A stretch of 64,000 nucleotides of DNA from Catalinimonas alkaloidigena (lineage in GTDB: Bacteria; Bacteroidota; Bacteroidia; Cytophagales; Flexibacteraceae), in NCBI RefSeq assembly GCF_900100765.1, contig NZ_FNFO01000012.1, positions 180,430-244,429 on the forward strand, written 5' to 3'. Position numbers and translations under genes: made by a program. Shown in pieces: positions 43,040 through 52,834 of this stretch. How positions within the stretch are numbered: position 1 is the first letter of the stretch; every line of letters begins with the position of its first letter. Under the pieces are notes generated by a model. That model was not told the origin of the DNA and ran no database searches. It saw only the letters and a program-made list of their open reading frames with translations.

Positions 43040-44650
43040 CTAGTTCACCAGAAACCGGAAAGTGTGTACACGACCGGGCAGAGTCACCTGCGCCCGATAG
43101 ACGCCGGGCATCAGGCGGGTTACGTCCACCTTCAACGCGTTGTCTTCCCGCACCACCTTTGTCGCAACGGCCCTTCCCTGCACGTCAGTAACCAATAGCG
43201 CGTTTGGCTCGACAGGCGTGTCCAGAGAAATCAACAGGAAGTCAGACGTCGGGTTCGGATAGACCATGCCGGAAGCACGGAGCGGCTGCACGGCAATCTG
43301 CGTTGCGATTACCTCGGCACCCAACGTACTGGAACCCGTCAGGGTCGAATCCACCGAATAGGCCGTTACCCTGATCCACAGGCTGTCTGCCGCGAGGGCG
43401 GGCATGTCCTGCCAGTAGTAAAAGGTATCCGTGAGGGCCGTGGCCACGGGCAAAAACTGCTTCCCTTCCACACTGTAGTCCAGATCGTACCACACCGCCC
43501 TGCCGTCGTCCGGGTTGTGCAATTGCCAGGTCATTGGCACTTCCGGCCCCCAGGTAGCCGGTTGGGGATCGAGGAGGGTGATGTCGGGTCTGGCGTAGGA
43601 ATGGAGAAGTTCGGCAAACCCATAACCGGTTACAGCCACGCCGTTGACCGTTCCGGAAACACGGGTAGCGCCTTCGTAAAAGCGGAACGGCAGCGCCACC
43701 TCGCTGTTCGGATGCTCGGCCTCGATCAGCAGATCGACTTGATTGACGGGGGAGGTGAGCCGCCACCGCTGCGAATAGCACCTCGTGCTGTCTGGTGTGT
43801 AGGCAAACGCCAGGCGCTCCAGCTGGTAATCGGCCGTGGTGTACTGGTGCGCGGTATCTACGTAAGCGGCCAGTGTCTTGTACGTGAGGGTGTCGGGCGT
43901 GGTATTTTCCTTCGTAAAGATGTTGAAGATGTTCAGGTCCATGCCGTTCGACAGCTGTACGCTGAACCATTCGTAGTTTTCGCCCTTATTGGGATCGAAC
44001 GAGCCGTACTGCCGGTCAATCCACGACGTGCCGGTGACGGTTTCCTGCACGCCGTTGATCGTCAGCGTGCCGGTCACCCGGTTGGTGGTCTGGGAATAGT
44101 AGTAGGTATAGGACGCCGCGCCCTGGTGGAAGAAGCCGCTGTCGGCCAGAATGAGAGGAGGTTTCTCCGCCACAAACGCCAGGTCAAGGGCTCCTTTTTT
44201 CGAGTAGGCTTTCAGCACGTACTCGAAGGGGATCATCCGGCCGTCGGCCGCCGTTTTGTGTGTCCAGGTTTCTGTCTTTCCGCTAAAGACGGCGGCCTTG
44301 ATGTAGAGGCTGTCTTCTGCCAGTTCGGTAAAGTTGATGGGTAGCGTTTCCTGGTAAAATTCGCCCGCATCATCGTTGCTCAGGTTCAGGATGCGGAAGC
44401 CATCGAACCCATACACCTCGTAGTCGAAGTAGGTAAGCATAAAGCTGTACCGGGTTCCTGAACTATCGCCGACCAAGTGGCCCATTGTGTACCACCATTC
44501 GATCGGTTCGTCGAGGTGCGCACCCTCGTCCTGAGGGAACGAGATCCGGCTGTTTTCCGGGGCGTACGGGTAGGTTTTCCACGCCTGCCCCGCCACCGGT
44601 CCGACCAGCAACGTCAGTAAAAAGGTAAAAACGAGAAAAGGTAGTTTCAT
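43040..44650 (-). CDS. AttH/CrtC-like lipocalin-fold protein with T9SS sorting domain
   Basis: A 536-residue secreted protein. After the signal peptide (LTLLVGPVAGQ), residues 20-360 resemble the AttH/CrtC lipocalin-like family: EPIEWWYTMGHL, YSFMLTYFDYEVYGFDG, GTSWIDRQYGSFDPNKGENY. A beta-rich linker domain follows, and residues 460-536 are a type A T9SS sorting domain (VYPNPTSDFLLISL, DVQGRAV, MPGVYRAQVTLPGRV). It would be exported by T9SS and may bind or hydrate a hydrophobic ligand. Its AT-rich downstream neighbours are unrelated. Confidence 0.82.
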   Translation of the reverse strand: MKLPFLVFTFLLTLLVGPVAGQAWKTYPYAPENSRISFPQDEGAHLDEPIEWWYTMGHLVGDSSGTRYSFMLTYFDYEVYGFDGFRILNLSNDDAGEFYQETLPINFTELAEDSLYIKAAVFSGKTETWTHKTAADGRMIPFEYVLKAYSKKGALDLAFVAEKPPLILADSGFFHQGAASYTYYYSQTTNRVTGTLTINGVQETVTGTSWIDRQYGSFDPNKGENYEWFSVQLSNGMDLNIFNIFTKENTTPDTLTYKTLAAYVDTAHQYTTADYQLERLAFAYTPDSTRCYSQRWRLTSPVNQVDLLIEAEHPNSEVALPFRFYEGATRVSGTVNGVAVTGYGFAELLHSYARPDITLLDPQPATWGPEVPMTWQLHNPDDGRAVWYDLDYSVEGKQFLPVATALTDTFYYWQDMPALAADSLWIRVTAYSVDSTLTGSSTLGAEVIATQIAVQPLRASGMVYPNPTSDFLLISLDTPVEPNALLVTDVQGRAVATKVVREDNALKVDVTRLMPGVYRAQVTLPGRVHTFRFLVN

Positions 44651-44800
44651 AGATTATTGACTAAAACTGAAAAGTCATACAATAGAGACAGCGTTCCTAA
44701 TTCACTTCAGAAATATACAATTTAAAGGATTCTCTTGTTAATCCTCATCCATAAGTACCTTTATCTAAGGTTGACTTACAGACCTCTCCCTTCTTCACTC

Positions 44801-45325
44801 TTATTTGATGAACCTCATTTCTTGATACTGAAACCATTGATTACCAACTTTAAAGAATGCTGACCACTCCTTGTATTTCCACAAATATCGGTTGATGTAT
44901 TCAACATGATTTTCAAACTTTTCTCTTTGTACATCATCCATAAATTTCCAATGGTAAATAGATAGTTCACTAGAGTCTCTGTAGCAATGACAACGCGTCG
45001 TAATTTCAGAGTCTAGTCGTTTGAGTGTGAAAGCACTGATCTCGAATTCAGAAATAGGCAGGTGTCTGTTGTAATAAATTCCTTTTTCATTAAATGCTGT
45101 AATACCGGCCAGCTCATGACTTTCGAGCATTCCGGGTGGAGTACAAGCTGCGCATGTATCAAGAGAGTACCCTTGTGCCATTAAACTGTCGAGCACTTGT
45201 TTTAGCTCTGGATCGGATATTCTGTAAGCAGTATCAACCTTCTTACGCTCATCTATCTGAGCGTAACTGCTCTTACCAAAAGTCGACAGTATCCCAAAAA
45301 TGAGTATTGCACAGATCCTTTTCAT
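44801..45325 (-). CDS. Secreted protein in AT-rich island, unrecognised
   Basis: A 174-residue protein with a signal peptide (MKRICAILIFGILSTFGKSS, cleavage near SYAQ). Four Cys occur as CAAC and CHC, possibly disulphides or metal ligands. The C-terminal part is aromatic-rich (NRYLWKYKEWSAFFKVGNQW). The region 44650-45430 is much more AT-rich than its surroundings. The ATG at 45325 is chosen for its signal peptide. No family is recognised. Confidence 0.6.
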   Translation of the reverse strand: MKRICAILIFGILSTFGKSSYAQIDERKKVDTAYRISDPELKQVLDSLMAQGYSLDTCAACTPPGMLESHELAGITAFNEKGIYYNRHLPISEFEISAFTLKRLDSEITTRCHCYRDSSELSIYHWKFMDDVQREKFENHVEYINRYLWKYKEWSAFFKVGNQWFQYQEMRFIK

Positions 45326-45432
45326 AAATCGGGTATAGGTTACACCAAAAAGTGGCACATTTCTCCACTGGAAGATAATCAATCAAACGCATCTAAGCAC
45401 TTCTTTAGAATTTTCACCTAACTTCCTACAAA

Positions 45433-45471
45433 CAAAAATCCCGGTAAGCCACAGAAGTGCCCACCGGGATT
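45433..45471 (-). terminator. Terminator of the ATP-grasp gene
   Basis: AATCCCGGT (45437-45445) and ACCGGGATT (45463-45471) form a stem, and on the minus strand the hairpin is followed by TTTTGTTTG. It lies 20 bases beyond the stop at 45491. Confidence 0.75.
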
Positions 45472-45490
45472 AGCTTTTGGTGATTAGTAT

Positions 45491-46543
45491 TTACTCCATC
45501 ACGGCCAGTTCGCGGTTGCTGATTTTTCCTTCGTAATAGTCGCGCATCCGTAGCTTCTCTTCGATGGCCTCAATGACGGTGGCGCAAAAGTCGGTTTCTT
45601 CCAGTTGGCCACAGAACTGCAGCGCGCCGGAACTGATCACGTTGATCTCGATGATTTTATCGCCGGCGATGTCCAGCCCGACCAGAAACAGCCCATCGCG
45701 GATGATTTTAGGACGCACGGCTTCGGCCAGCTCCAGCATCTTGTTCGTGACTTTAACCTTCTTGATCGTCGCTCCCACCGAGATATTGCTGCGGAAGTCG
45801 CTCGTGGCGTTCACACGCCGCACGGCCGCGTATTTCCCGTCGCGCATCAGCGGCTTGCCGTTCATCAGAAACATGCGGACATCGCCTTTGGCGGCTTCGG
45901 GAAGGTACTCCTGCGCGATGATGTAGCCCATCCGCCCCAGTGCCGTCACGATCTGGTTCATGTTCGCCAGGTCTTTGTTGAGCATGTAGACGTCAGAGCC
46001 GCCGCTGCCCATCAGGGGTTTGAGGACGACGTGCTGGTTGTTCTCTTCGTAAAACTTGAGGATCTCTTCTTTGCGCCGGGTGATGATGGTTTTGGGCCGC
46101 ACCAGTTCCGGAAAATGCTGAAAATACATTTTGTTGATGGCGTGCGACAGCGTGTAGGGATCGTTCAGCACCAGCACGCCCGCGTCGGAGGCGACCTGCG
46201 CAAACACTAGGCCACCCTGGCGAATCCACTCGCGGTCGTCGCGTTCGTCGACCGGGTTGTAGCGCAGCCACAGCACGTCGAGGTCTTCCGACGTAATGGT
46301 GACCTGTTTGGCATCTTCGCTTTTAATCGCACCGAGCAGCTCGTGCGGCGTTTTAAATTTCTGACGGGGGGTTACCACCCGCGCCAGCGACCCCATGTGC
46401 CCCGCCGAGTAGTAGGTCAGGTCACCCACCTCGATGTAGTAGATCGTGTGGCCCTTTTGGTGTGCCGCCAGTGCCAGCCAGGTAGTGGTATAGTATTCAG
46501 CCTCTTCCAGTTCGAGGCTGTTGATGACGAATCCGATTTTCAT
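45491..46543 (-). CDS. Glutathione synthetase-like ATP-grasp ligase
   Basis: A 350-residue ATP-grasp enzyme resembling prokaryotic glutathione synthetase (GshB). It begins MKIGFVINSLELEEAEYYTT, has VLNDPYTLSHAINKMYFQHF, the ATP-binding VVLKPLMGSGGSDVYML, YIIAQEYLP, DVRMFLMNGKPL, the glycine-rich DFRSNISVGATIKKV and metal ligands near IIEINVISSGALQF. No gshA is in the window, and many Bacteroidota lack glutathione, so the product may be another peptide-like ligation. A hairpin, GGCCGAGG-N16-CCTCGGCC at 46563-46594, lies just before its start. Confidence 0.85.
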   Translation of the reverse strand: MKIGFVINSLELEEAEYYTTTWLALAAHQKGHTIYYIEVGDLTYYSAGHMGSLARVVTPRQKFKTPHELLGAIKSEDAKQVTITSEDLDVLWLRYNPVDERDDREWIRQGGLVFAQVASDAGVLVLNDPYTLSHAINKMYFQHFPELVRPKTIITRRKEEILKFYEENNQHVVLKPLMGSGGSDVYMLNKDLANMNQIVTALGRMGYIIAQEYLPEAAKGDVRMFLMNGKPLMRDGKYAAVRRVNATSDFRSNISVGATIKKVKVTNKMLELAEAVRPKIIRDGLFLVGLDIAGDKIIEINVISSGALQFCGQLEETDFCATVIEAIEEKLRMRDYYEGKISNRELAVME

Positions 46544-46906
46544 GGAATGTGGAGTTTGAAGTGGCCGAGGGTGGGCCGTTGACTCACCTCGGCCGATTGA
46601 CGTTAGAGTAAGCTACGTGCATTTAAAAACGGGGGTTGTACGCACCCTCGGCCCGGTCCTTTGTCGGTGGTGGCATGCCGGGGTCTGGGCTAAAAAATAA
46701 ATCCAACATCCGTCAACTCATATTCCTAATTTCATTACCTTTTGGTCACTAATCCGCTGTTAGTCAGGGACTTTTTTGTTACCTCCCCTGCACTCTCCTT
46801 CACCGCCCCGGTCAGTGACCGCACGCGATAAAGGGGTCGCTTTTTACGCGTTCCGTTCTTTCTCTTTTTGCAACACCCCCGTTACGCATCAACCCCAACT
46901 TTCACC
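46544..46906. other. Intergenic region before the GloVer gene
   Basis: 363 bases without a gene. It contains the hairpin at 46563-46594 and, near 46736-46746, ATTACCTTTTGG, a near match to a -7 element for the rightward gene. Nothing else stands out. Confidence 0.45.
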
Positions 46907-49900
46907 ATGACGCACTTTTTCCATTTCCCCCGCATCGTACTGGTTTTGCTGGTAGGCCTGTTTTATCTGCCCCTGCACACAACGTACGCACAAACACGCC
47001 TGTACGGCGCTACCACCTATGGCGCACAGGGCACCGGTTCTCTGTTCTCGATCAATCCGGACGGGAGCGACTATCGAAACGAATACGTATTTCCCGATTT
47101 GAGTTACGGTCCTGCCGACCGCCCGGTACAGGCGAGTAACGGCCTGTTCTACAGCGTCACCACCAAAGACGGTGACTATGGCTATGGCCTCATTTTCAGC
47201 ACCGCCCCGTCGGGCGCTTACACCCGTCTGCACGCTTTTTCGGCCGAAGAAGGTGCCGGGGCGACCGGCTTAACCCAGGGTCCGGACGGGGCGCTGTACG
47301 GGATGACCACGACCGCCTTTTACCGGATCACGCCGGACGGAGACTTTCGTATCGTACGCTCCTTTTCCATGTCGGAGGGCCAGGCACCGGTGGGCAGTCT
47401 AATTTATCGGGACGGCTACTTTTACGGGAACACGACGTGGGGCGGTGCCAACAACCTGGGTACCCTCTTTCGCCTCAAGCCGGACGGATCAGCGTTCCAG
47501 AAGCTCCGGGATATGTCGGAGGCAGACGGGGGGCGGGCGATCGGCCAGTTTCTGGAACTGAACGGCTACTTCTACGGGGTGGCCTTGGGCAGTTTCCAAA
47601 GCATTTACTGGAGTTATACTACGCCCGGCAGCGTATTCCGCATGCGTCCCGACGGGACCGAGTTTGAACCCGTACACCTGTTTGCGTCTCCCTATTTCCC
47701 GGTCGGCGAGGTGGTGCAGGCACCCAACGGCTACTTATACGGCATTGCGCGTCGGCGCATTTCAGCGGATGTGTCCATCTACGTTACCTACAAAATGCAA
47801 CCCGATGGCTCAGACTACACAATTGTGGGCAGGGAAAATCTAGATGCCGACGATGTGTTTACTCCCGCAACCAATTACGTAACAGATCGCATCCTAAAGT
47901 CCCTGACCATCGGCCCGGACGGATTGCTGTACGGTTTTTACGAAGGCCTGTACGATGGCGGACGCAACAGCTATGCAGGAGCGACGGTAATATTCCGCAT
48001 CGAAGCAAACGATGAGTATTCACTTGTTAAAAAGCTTAGCGTCAACGACCATCCGATCGGTAGCTTCACCGTAGGCGACGACGGCTTGATGTACATACTG
48101 ACCGACCGATACATATCGGGTATTTTGTCCTCCCCCAGGCAAAGTGGCGGTTTCTTTCTTCGGATCAACCCGCAGGACAACTCCTCCGAAGTAGTGCATC
48201 GCCTGGGTGCTTTCAATGGCGAAAACTGCGACGCGCAGACGTTAATCCAGGTAAGCGATTACCTATACGGTGCTTGCCGACAGGGAGGCATGGCGCTGGG
48301 GGGAACGTTTTTTCGGTACCATATCCCGTCCGGTACGTTCGAGAAGCTACACGATTTCGATTCCTACAGTTTTCCGGGCGGAAAACTGGCGCTGGTCGAC
48401 GATCAGCTCTACGGCGTGGTGATCAACGATTATTTGCACGGCGTTGACATCAGTTCGTATGGCTCTGCCATCAATGTATACCACATTGGACTGGACGGCA
48501 GCAACTTCACCGAGCTCACTAACTTTTATCCTCCGTATGGCGGGGGGGGATACGCCCGAAACCCGTGGTCTGGATTGATTTATGGCTCAGACGGTTATTT
48601 TTACATTCCTAATGGAGGCCACTCCGATGCTAGCTACGGTGACGATGCTGCCATCCTTAAAGCAACCCTGAATGGCGATACTGTAACCGAGATTGTCTCA
48701 TTCCGTTCAGAGTTTCCTAATGACTACATCTCTCAATACGGTTTCGAGCCCCACGAACTGATGGAAGGGAGCGACGACCTGCTCTACGCAATGTTCAACT
48801 CGGAAGGTGCCTACGCCCAGGGAGCCCTCGTCAGAGTGTCGAAAGACGGAAGTATGAAGCAAAACCTCCACAATTTTGCAGGCAGCGACGGGGCCTTCCC
48901 CTTCGGAGGATTGATCGAAGGTCCTGGCGGCATGCTCTACGGCATGACCCGCGCCGGCGGCACCCACGACCTGGGCACCCTCTTCCGCCTGAAGACCAAC
49001 GGCTTCGACTTTCAGAAACTCTACGACTTCTCTCCCACCAGCGGCGGCGCACCGGTCGGCAGCCTCACCCTCGGGGCCGACGGCTTCCTCTACGGCATGA
49101 CCCGCGAGGAAGGCAGCCACGACTTCGGCACCCTCTTCCGCCTGAAGACCGACGGCTCCGCCTTCACACTCCTGCACGATTTCGCCCGGGCCGACGGCAT
49201 CCACCCCCAGGGCGCACTGGTGCTGGTCGGTGACTCCACCCCAATGCCCTCCCTCAGCCTGGAGGCCGAATGCGTCGAGGTCGGGGCAGCCTGGCGCACC
49301 GAGAGCAGCACCCTGGCCTCGCACGAGGCGTTCGTCTACGCCCCCACCTCCCACTTTCAGCCCACCGGACAGGCCAGCGACCGCCTCCGCTTTACCTTCT
49401 CCATCACCCAGCCCGATGCCTATACGCTGGCCGCCCGCGTGCGGGCCATCAGCCACCAGCGCAACTCCTTTTGGGTGCGCCTCAACGGCGGAGCCTGGCA
49501 ACGTTGGGACCTGCCCGTCAGCCCGGAGTACCAGTGGGTGGCCCTTCCCTTCAGCGATACGGCACTAGGAGTCGGCGCTCACGTGCTGGAGGTCGAGTTC
49601 CGCGAGTTTCGTACCCACTTCGACAAGCTGGTGCTCACCCCCGGGGCACTGCCGACCGACCTGGGGCCGGAGGCCACCAACTGCACGCCGCCCCCGGTCG
49701 ACTATGCGGCCTACTTCGAGGCAGAATGTGCGCAGTACGGGTCCAACTGGCGCGCCAAGGCCAGCAACATCGCAGCACACGGGGCTTACCTGTATGTGCC
49801 CTTCTCCAGCTTTTACGCTCCTTGGGATGGCTCTAACGTGCTTTACGATATGGTCACCTTCACGTTGCCCGTACCGCAGCGGGATCACTACACACTCTGG

Positions 49901-50437
49901 GCGCGGGTGCGGGCCATCAGCCACCAGCGCAACTCCTTCTGGGTGCGCCTCAACGGCGGGCCCTGGCAGCGCTGGGATCTGCCCGTCAGTCCGGAGTACC
50001 AGTGGGTAGCCCTTCCCTTCAGCGGGTCCGAGCTGCTGAGCGGGCCCAACCTGGTGGACTTTTCTTACCGAGAGTCCTACACGCAGTTGGATCAGCTCTT
50101 TGTCACCAACACCGATCAGGTTCCCTCCGGTCAGGGCGCAGCCAGCAACTGTGATGACGAGCGTCCCCGATCCGAACCAGCCAGTCCTGTCGCGCCAGGA
50201 CTAGTGCTCTACCCCAATCCGACGAAGGATCGGTTTGTATTGACTGCCAGCGACGTGGCGTTGAGCCAGGCACAGGTACACGTTTCTACTCTGGAAGGGC
50301 GGACGTTGCCCCATGTCCCCACGCGCCTGCAGGGCAATGGCTGGGAAGTGGATCTGAGCGCTCAGCCGGCCGGTGTGTACCTCATCAAAGTCACGACTCC
50401 CGACCGCGTGTACACCCAGCGCGTCGTGAAGCAATAA
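46907..50437 (+). CDS. GloVer-repeat T9SS protein with duplicated C-terminal domains
   Basis: A 1176-residue secreted protein. The signal peptide ends TYAQ. Residues 30-780 carry GloVer-type tandem repeats (LYGATTYGAQGTGSLFSINP, LYGMTRAGGTHDLGTLFRLK, LYGMTREEGSHDFGTLFRLK), predicted to form beta-propellers. Two similar domains of about 130 residues follow (about 783-915 and 935-1065), both with AECVEVGAAWR/AECAQYGSNWR starts and a shared core RVRAISHQRNSFWVRLNGG, resembling carbohydrate-binding modules. Residues 1100-1176 are a type A T9SS sorting domain (LYPNPTKDRFVLTA, PAGVYLIKVTT). From about 48.89 kb onward the gene is visibly more GC-rich than the preceding kilobase, which hints at mosaic origin. 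Function unknown, probably surface adhesion or glycan binding. Confidence 0.88.
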   Translation: MTHFFHFPRIVLVLLVGLFYLPLHTTYAQTRLYGATTYGAQGTGSLFSINPDGSDYRNEYVFPDLSYGPADRPVQASNGLFYSVTTKDGDYGYGLIFSTAPSGAYTRLHAFSAEEGAGATGLTQGPDGALYGMTTTAFYRITPDGDFRIVRSFSMSEGQAPVGSLIYRDGYFYGNTTWGGANNLGTLFRLKPDGSAFQKLRDMSEADGGRAIGQFLELNGYFYGVALGSFQSIYWSYTTPGSVFRMRPDGTEFEPVHLFASPYFPVGEVVQAPNGYLYGIARRRISADVSIYVTYKMQPDGSDYTIVGRENLDADDVFTPATNYVTDRILKSLTIGPDGLLYGFYEGLYDGGRNSYAGATVIFRIEANDEYSLVKKLSVNDHPIGSFTVGDDGLMYILTDRYISGILSSPRQSGGFFLRINPQDNSSEVVHRLGAFNGENCDAQTLIQVSDYLYGACRQGGMALGGTFFRYHIPSGTFEKLHDFDSYSFPGGKLALVDDQLYGVVINDYLHGVDISSYGSAINVYHIGLDGSNFTELTNFYPPYGGGGYARNPWSGLIYGSDGYFYIPNGGHSDASYGDDAAILKATLNGDTVTEIVSFRSEFPNDYISQYGFEPHELMEGSDDLLYAMFNSEGAYAQGALVRVSKDGSMKQNLHNFAGSDGAFPFGGLIEGPGGMLYGMTRAGGTHDLGTLFRLKTNGFDFQKLYDFSPTSGGAPVGSLTLGADGFLYGMTREEGSHDFGTLFRLKTDGSAFTLLHDFARADGIHPQGALVLVGDSTPMPSLSLEAECVEVGAAWRTESSTLASHEAFVYAPTSHFQPTGQASDRLRFTFSITQPDAYTLAARVRAISHQRNSFWVRLNGGAWQRWDLPVSPEYQWVALPFSDTALGVGAHVLEVEFREFRTHFDKLVLTPGALPTDLGPEATNCTPPPVDYAAYFEAECAQYGSNWRAKASNIAAHGAYLYVPFSSFYAPWDGSNVLYDMVTFTLPVPQRDHYTLWARVRAISHQRNSFWVRLNGGPWQRWDLPVSPEYQWVALPFSGSELLSGPNLVDFSYRESYTQLDQLFVTNTDQVPSGQGAASNCDDERPRSEPASPVAPGLVLYPNPTKDRFVLTASDVALSQAQVHVSTLEGRTLPHVPTRLQGNGWEVDLSAQPAGVYLIKVTTPDRVYTQRVVKQ
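49432..50024 (+). repeat. Two near-identical 124-base copies within the GloVer gene
   Basis: 49432-49555 and 49901-50024 differ at about ten positions. Almost all changes are synonymous; the one amino-acid change is Ala to Pro in NGGAWQ/NGGPWQ. Outside these blocks the two domains are much less alike. Confidence 0.8.
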
Positions 50438-50450
50438 GTGCTAAACCATC

Positions 50451-50498
50451 ACCCCACTACCCAAGACCAATGTAAGAGCCGGACTTGGGTAGTGGGGT
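50451..50498 (+). terminator. Terminator-like hairpin after the GloVer gene
   Basis: A perfect 15-bp stem, ACCCCACTACCCAAG (50451-50465) with its complement at 50484-50498, loop of 18 bases. No immediate U-run, though TTTCTTTTT follows about 15 bases later. Confidence 0.65.
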
Positions 50499-50599
50499 TG
50501 ATGATGACCCCGAGTTTCTTTTTCGGAGCAAGCGTTACCTAGCGATGGAGGTCAAACGTGCGCTTTACAGACCAGCGGTGTGCGGAAGGGGGCGATGTG

Positions 50600-51715
50600 T
50601 CAGGAAACTGCGTTTTCGGGGACTGACGTTTCCGGGTGCATGGCATCGTCGGGCAGGGGTTTGTCGCGCCACCAGGCGGCCAGCGACGAGCCTGTGATGT
50701 TCATCAGCGGTCCGAACACGGCTGGGGCCAATCCGACGGTCGCCAGCTTGCCCATTTCGAGGGCCAGTCCGGAAGCCAGTCCGCCGTTTTGCAAGCCTAC
50801 TTCCAGCGCAATGGTGCGGCAGTCGCGCTCGGGCATGCGCATCAGCCGACTGGCCGTGTAGCCCAGCGCATAGCCCAACAGGTTGTGCAGTAATGTCGCC
50901 AGGATCAGCAGAAAACCGATTTCCAGCAGACTATCGCGCCCGGCAGCCGTGATGATGGTGATGATGAGCGCGATGCCCGCCATCGACACGAACGGCATGG
51001 CGGCGTCGAGCCACCGGAACCGACCGTGAAAGAAGTGATGAAACACCAGCCCGGCCGCAATGGGGATGATCACGATTTTGATGATGCTCCACATCATGCC
51101 CCAGAATTCGACGGGTACGTACTCTCCGGCCAGCCACTCCATCAGCAGCGGCGTCATGAGCGGCGCCAGCATGGTCGCCACCGCCGTAAGTGTGACCGAC
51201 AGCGCCAGGTTGGCCTTGGCAATAAAAGACATTACGTTGGAAGCCAGACCGCTCGGGCAGGAACCGACCAGGATGATGCCGGCGGCGATTTCGGGCGGAA
51301 AGCCAAATACGTAGGCCAGCGACGTGCCGACCAGCGGCATGATGGTGAACTGACACACCACGCCAACCAGCACGCCCTTCGGCATGGCCAGCACGCCGGT
51401 AAAGTCGCGCCAGCTCAGGGCCGTGCCCATGCCGAACATGATCACCTGCAACAGCGGAACAATCAGGGACGAGAGTTCGAAACTGCCCCAGCGCGTGAAC
51501 AACTGCGGAAAATACATCGCGGCACTAACCGCCGAGAAAATCGCCAAAGTGTAGGTAAACCGCTGGAGGGACGGAACCCCCCGCGAGGCAATGGCCAGTA
51601 ACACAAAAAAAGCAATAAGGCAACTGCCGGCCACCAGCGTTGTCCCTGTCCCATTAGCGATTACCACGCCGACCAGGGCGACTCCGGAAGCCATCAAAAA
51701 TCCTTTGTACATCAT
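50600..51715 (-). CDS. BASS family sodium:bile acid symporter-like transporter
   Basis: A 371-residue membrane protein with about ten helices and BASS motifs: VIMFGMGTALSWRDFTGVLA, GIILVGSCPSGLASNVMSFI and ALEVGLQNGGLASGLALEMG. BASS proteins import organic anions such as bile acids, pantoate or 2-oxo acids with sodium. It lies 76 bases downstream of a secreted RraA-like gene in the same direction, and a shared substrate (an oxo-acid) is possible. Confidence 0.9.
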   Translation of the reverse strand: MMYKGFLMASGVALVGVVIANGTGTTLVAGSCLIAFFVLLAIASRGVPSLQRFTYTLAIFSAVSAAMYFPQLFTRWGSFELSSLIVPLLQVIMFGMGTALSWRDFTGVLAMPKGVLVGVVCQFTIMPLVGTSLAYVFGFPPEIAAGIILVGSCPSGLASNVMSFIAKANLALSVTLTAVATMLAPLMTPLLMEWLAGEYVPVEFWGMMWSIIKIVIIPIAAGLVFHHFFHGRFRWLDAAMPFVSMAGIALIITIITAAGRDSLLEIGFLLILATLLHNLLGYALGYTASRLMRMPERDCRTIALEVGLQNGGLASGLALEMGKLATVGLAPAVFGPLMNITGSSLAAWWRDKPLPDDAMHPETSVPENAVS

Positions 51716-51791
51716 ACCGTTGGGTTGTCCGGGGCCGCTGCACGGCAGGCACCCCCGGAATGAAAGTCGGTGCGAACAGCCTAGGCCTCGC

Positions 51792-52724
51792 CTACCACGT
51801 TCTTGATTTCATGTAAGCGTCGAGTTCCTTGCGCGACATGGGCAGTTTGTCGGGATTCTGATCGAGCCACGACAGAAAATCCTTTTTGATCGGGTCGGTC
51901 CACTGCCGGTCGATTTCGCCGGGGGTGTACTTGCCTTCGCGGAGGCGCTGGTGACCGAACTGGTCGCGCAGGGCGATGAACTCGGACGAGATCACGACCT
52001 TTTCGACCAGGTGGGCGGGGATAAACACCACGCCGCCTTTTTTCGCCAGAATCACGTCACCGGGCAGTACTGTTGCGCGCCCGATGCGGATCGGCACGTT
52101 GATGCCCGCCAGCATCATCTCCTGAATGTAGGACGGATCGTAGCCCTTCACGAAGGCATTGAAGCCCTCAATTTTTTCCAACCCTTCGATGTCGCGCACG
52201 GAGCCGTAAAACACCACGCCGTTTTTCGATTTGGCATAAATGGAGTTGCCCAGGTTGTCGCCAATCAGCGTGCCGTCCACAATCTTTCCGTAACTGTCAG
52301 CCACGTAGATGTCGCCGTTCGTCAGCATGTCGATGGGCCACGAGTTGGTCCCGCCGATGCGTCCTTCGGCCGCGCCCTTTTCCTTCAGCGGATCTTCCAC
52401 ATCGGGCCGACGCGGCATGTACTGGGCCGTCAGCGCCCGCCCGACCATCACCTGATCGTCGCGCAGCACGAACCAGTCGCCTTCGTACTGGTTGTGGTAG
52501 CCTTCGCTGCGCAAGACGCCCCAGGCCTCTTCCAGCGAAATGTTTTTGACGCGCTTCAGCAGATCGTCCGACACTTTGGGGCGTCCGTCCGGAAAGCGTT
52601 CGCCCTTCCAGTTAGCGGTAAAAAATTGTAGTTGGTCTTTGGTGGCGGCCACCTGCGCGGCCAGCGGTTGCCAGAAAAAAAGGAGCAGCAGGGTGCTCAG
52701 CAAAGAGAGGCGAGGCAGAAGCAT
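51792..52724 (-). CDS. Secreted RraA-like aldolase/decarboxylase family protein
   Basis: A 310-residue protein with a signal peptide (LLPRLSLLSTLLLLFFWQPL...AAQ) and an RraA-like domain: VMVGRALTAQYMP, NGDIYVADSYGKIVDGTLIG, GVVFYGSVRDIEGLEKI and IGRATVLPGDVILAKKGGVV. RraA-fold proteins include HMG/CHA aldolases and oxaloacetate decarboxylases. Export is unusual for that activity but recurs in Bacteroidota. The ATG at 52724 is used; the longer frame would need TTG. Its promoter is at 52822-52829. Confidence 0.85.
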   Translation of the reverse strand: MLLPRLSLLSTLLLLFFWQPLAAQVAATKDQLQFFTANWKGERFPDGRPKVSDDLLKRVKNISLEEAWGVLRSEGYHNQYEGDWFVLRDDQVMVGRALTAQYMPRRPDVEDPLKEKGAAEGRIGGTNSWPIDMLTNGDIYVADSYGKIVDGTLIGDNLGNSIYAKSKNGVVFYGSVRDIEGLEKIEGFNAFVKGYDPSYIQEMMLAGINVPIRIGRATVLPGDVILAKKGGVVFIPAHLVEKVVISSEFIALRDQFGHQRLREGKYTPGEIDRQWTDPIKKDFLSWLDQNPDKLPMSRKELDAYMKSRTW

Positions 52725-52821
52725 ACAGGTCAAGGTTGTTTACAGTATAGTAAGAGACGTAACGGCAAAAATGTACTCAGTGCTCAGCCAAAGTCTATGT
52801 CCGTGCGGCAGCGGATAAAGC

Positions 52822-52829
52822 CAAAGATA
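52822..52829 (-). promoter_or_regulatory. -7 element TATCTTTG of the RraA-like gene
   Basis: CAAAGATA on the plus strand reads TATCTTTG on the minus strand, an exact TAnnTTTG match about 98 bases before the ATG at 52724. Confidence 0.5.
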
Positions 52830-52834
52830 GCCAC

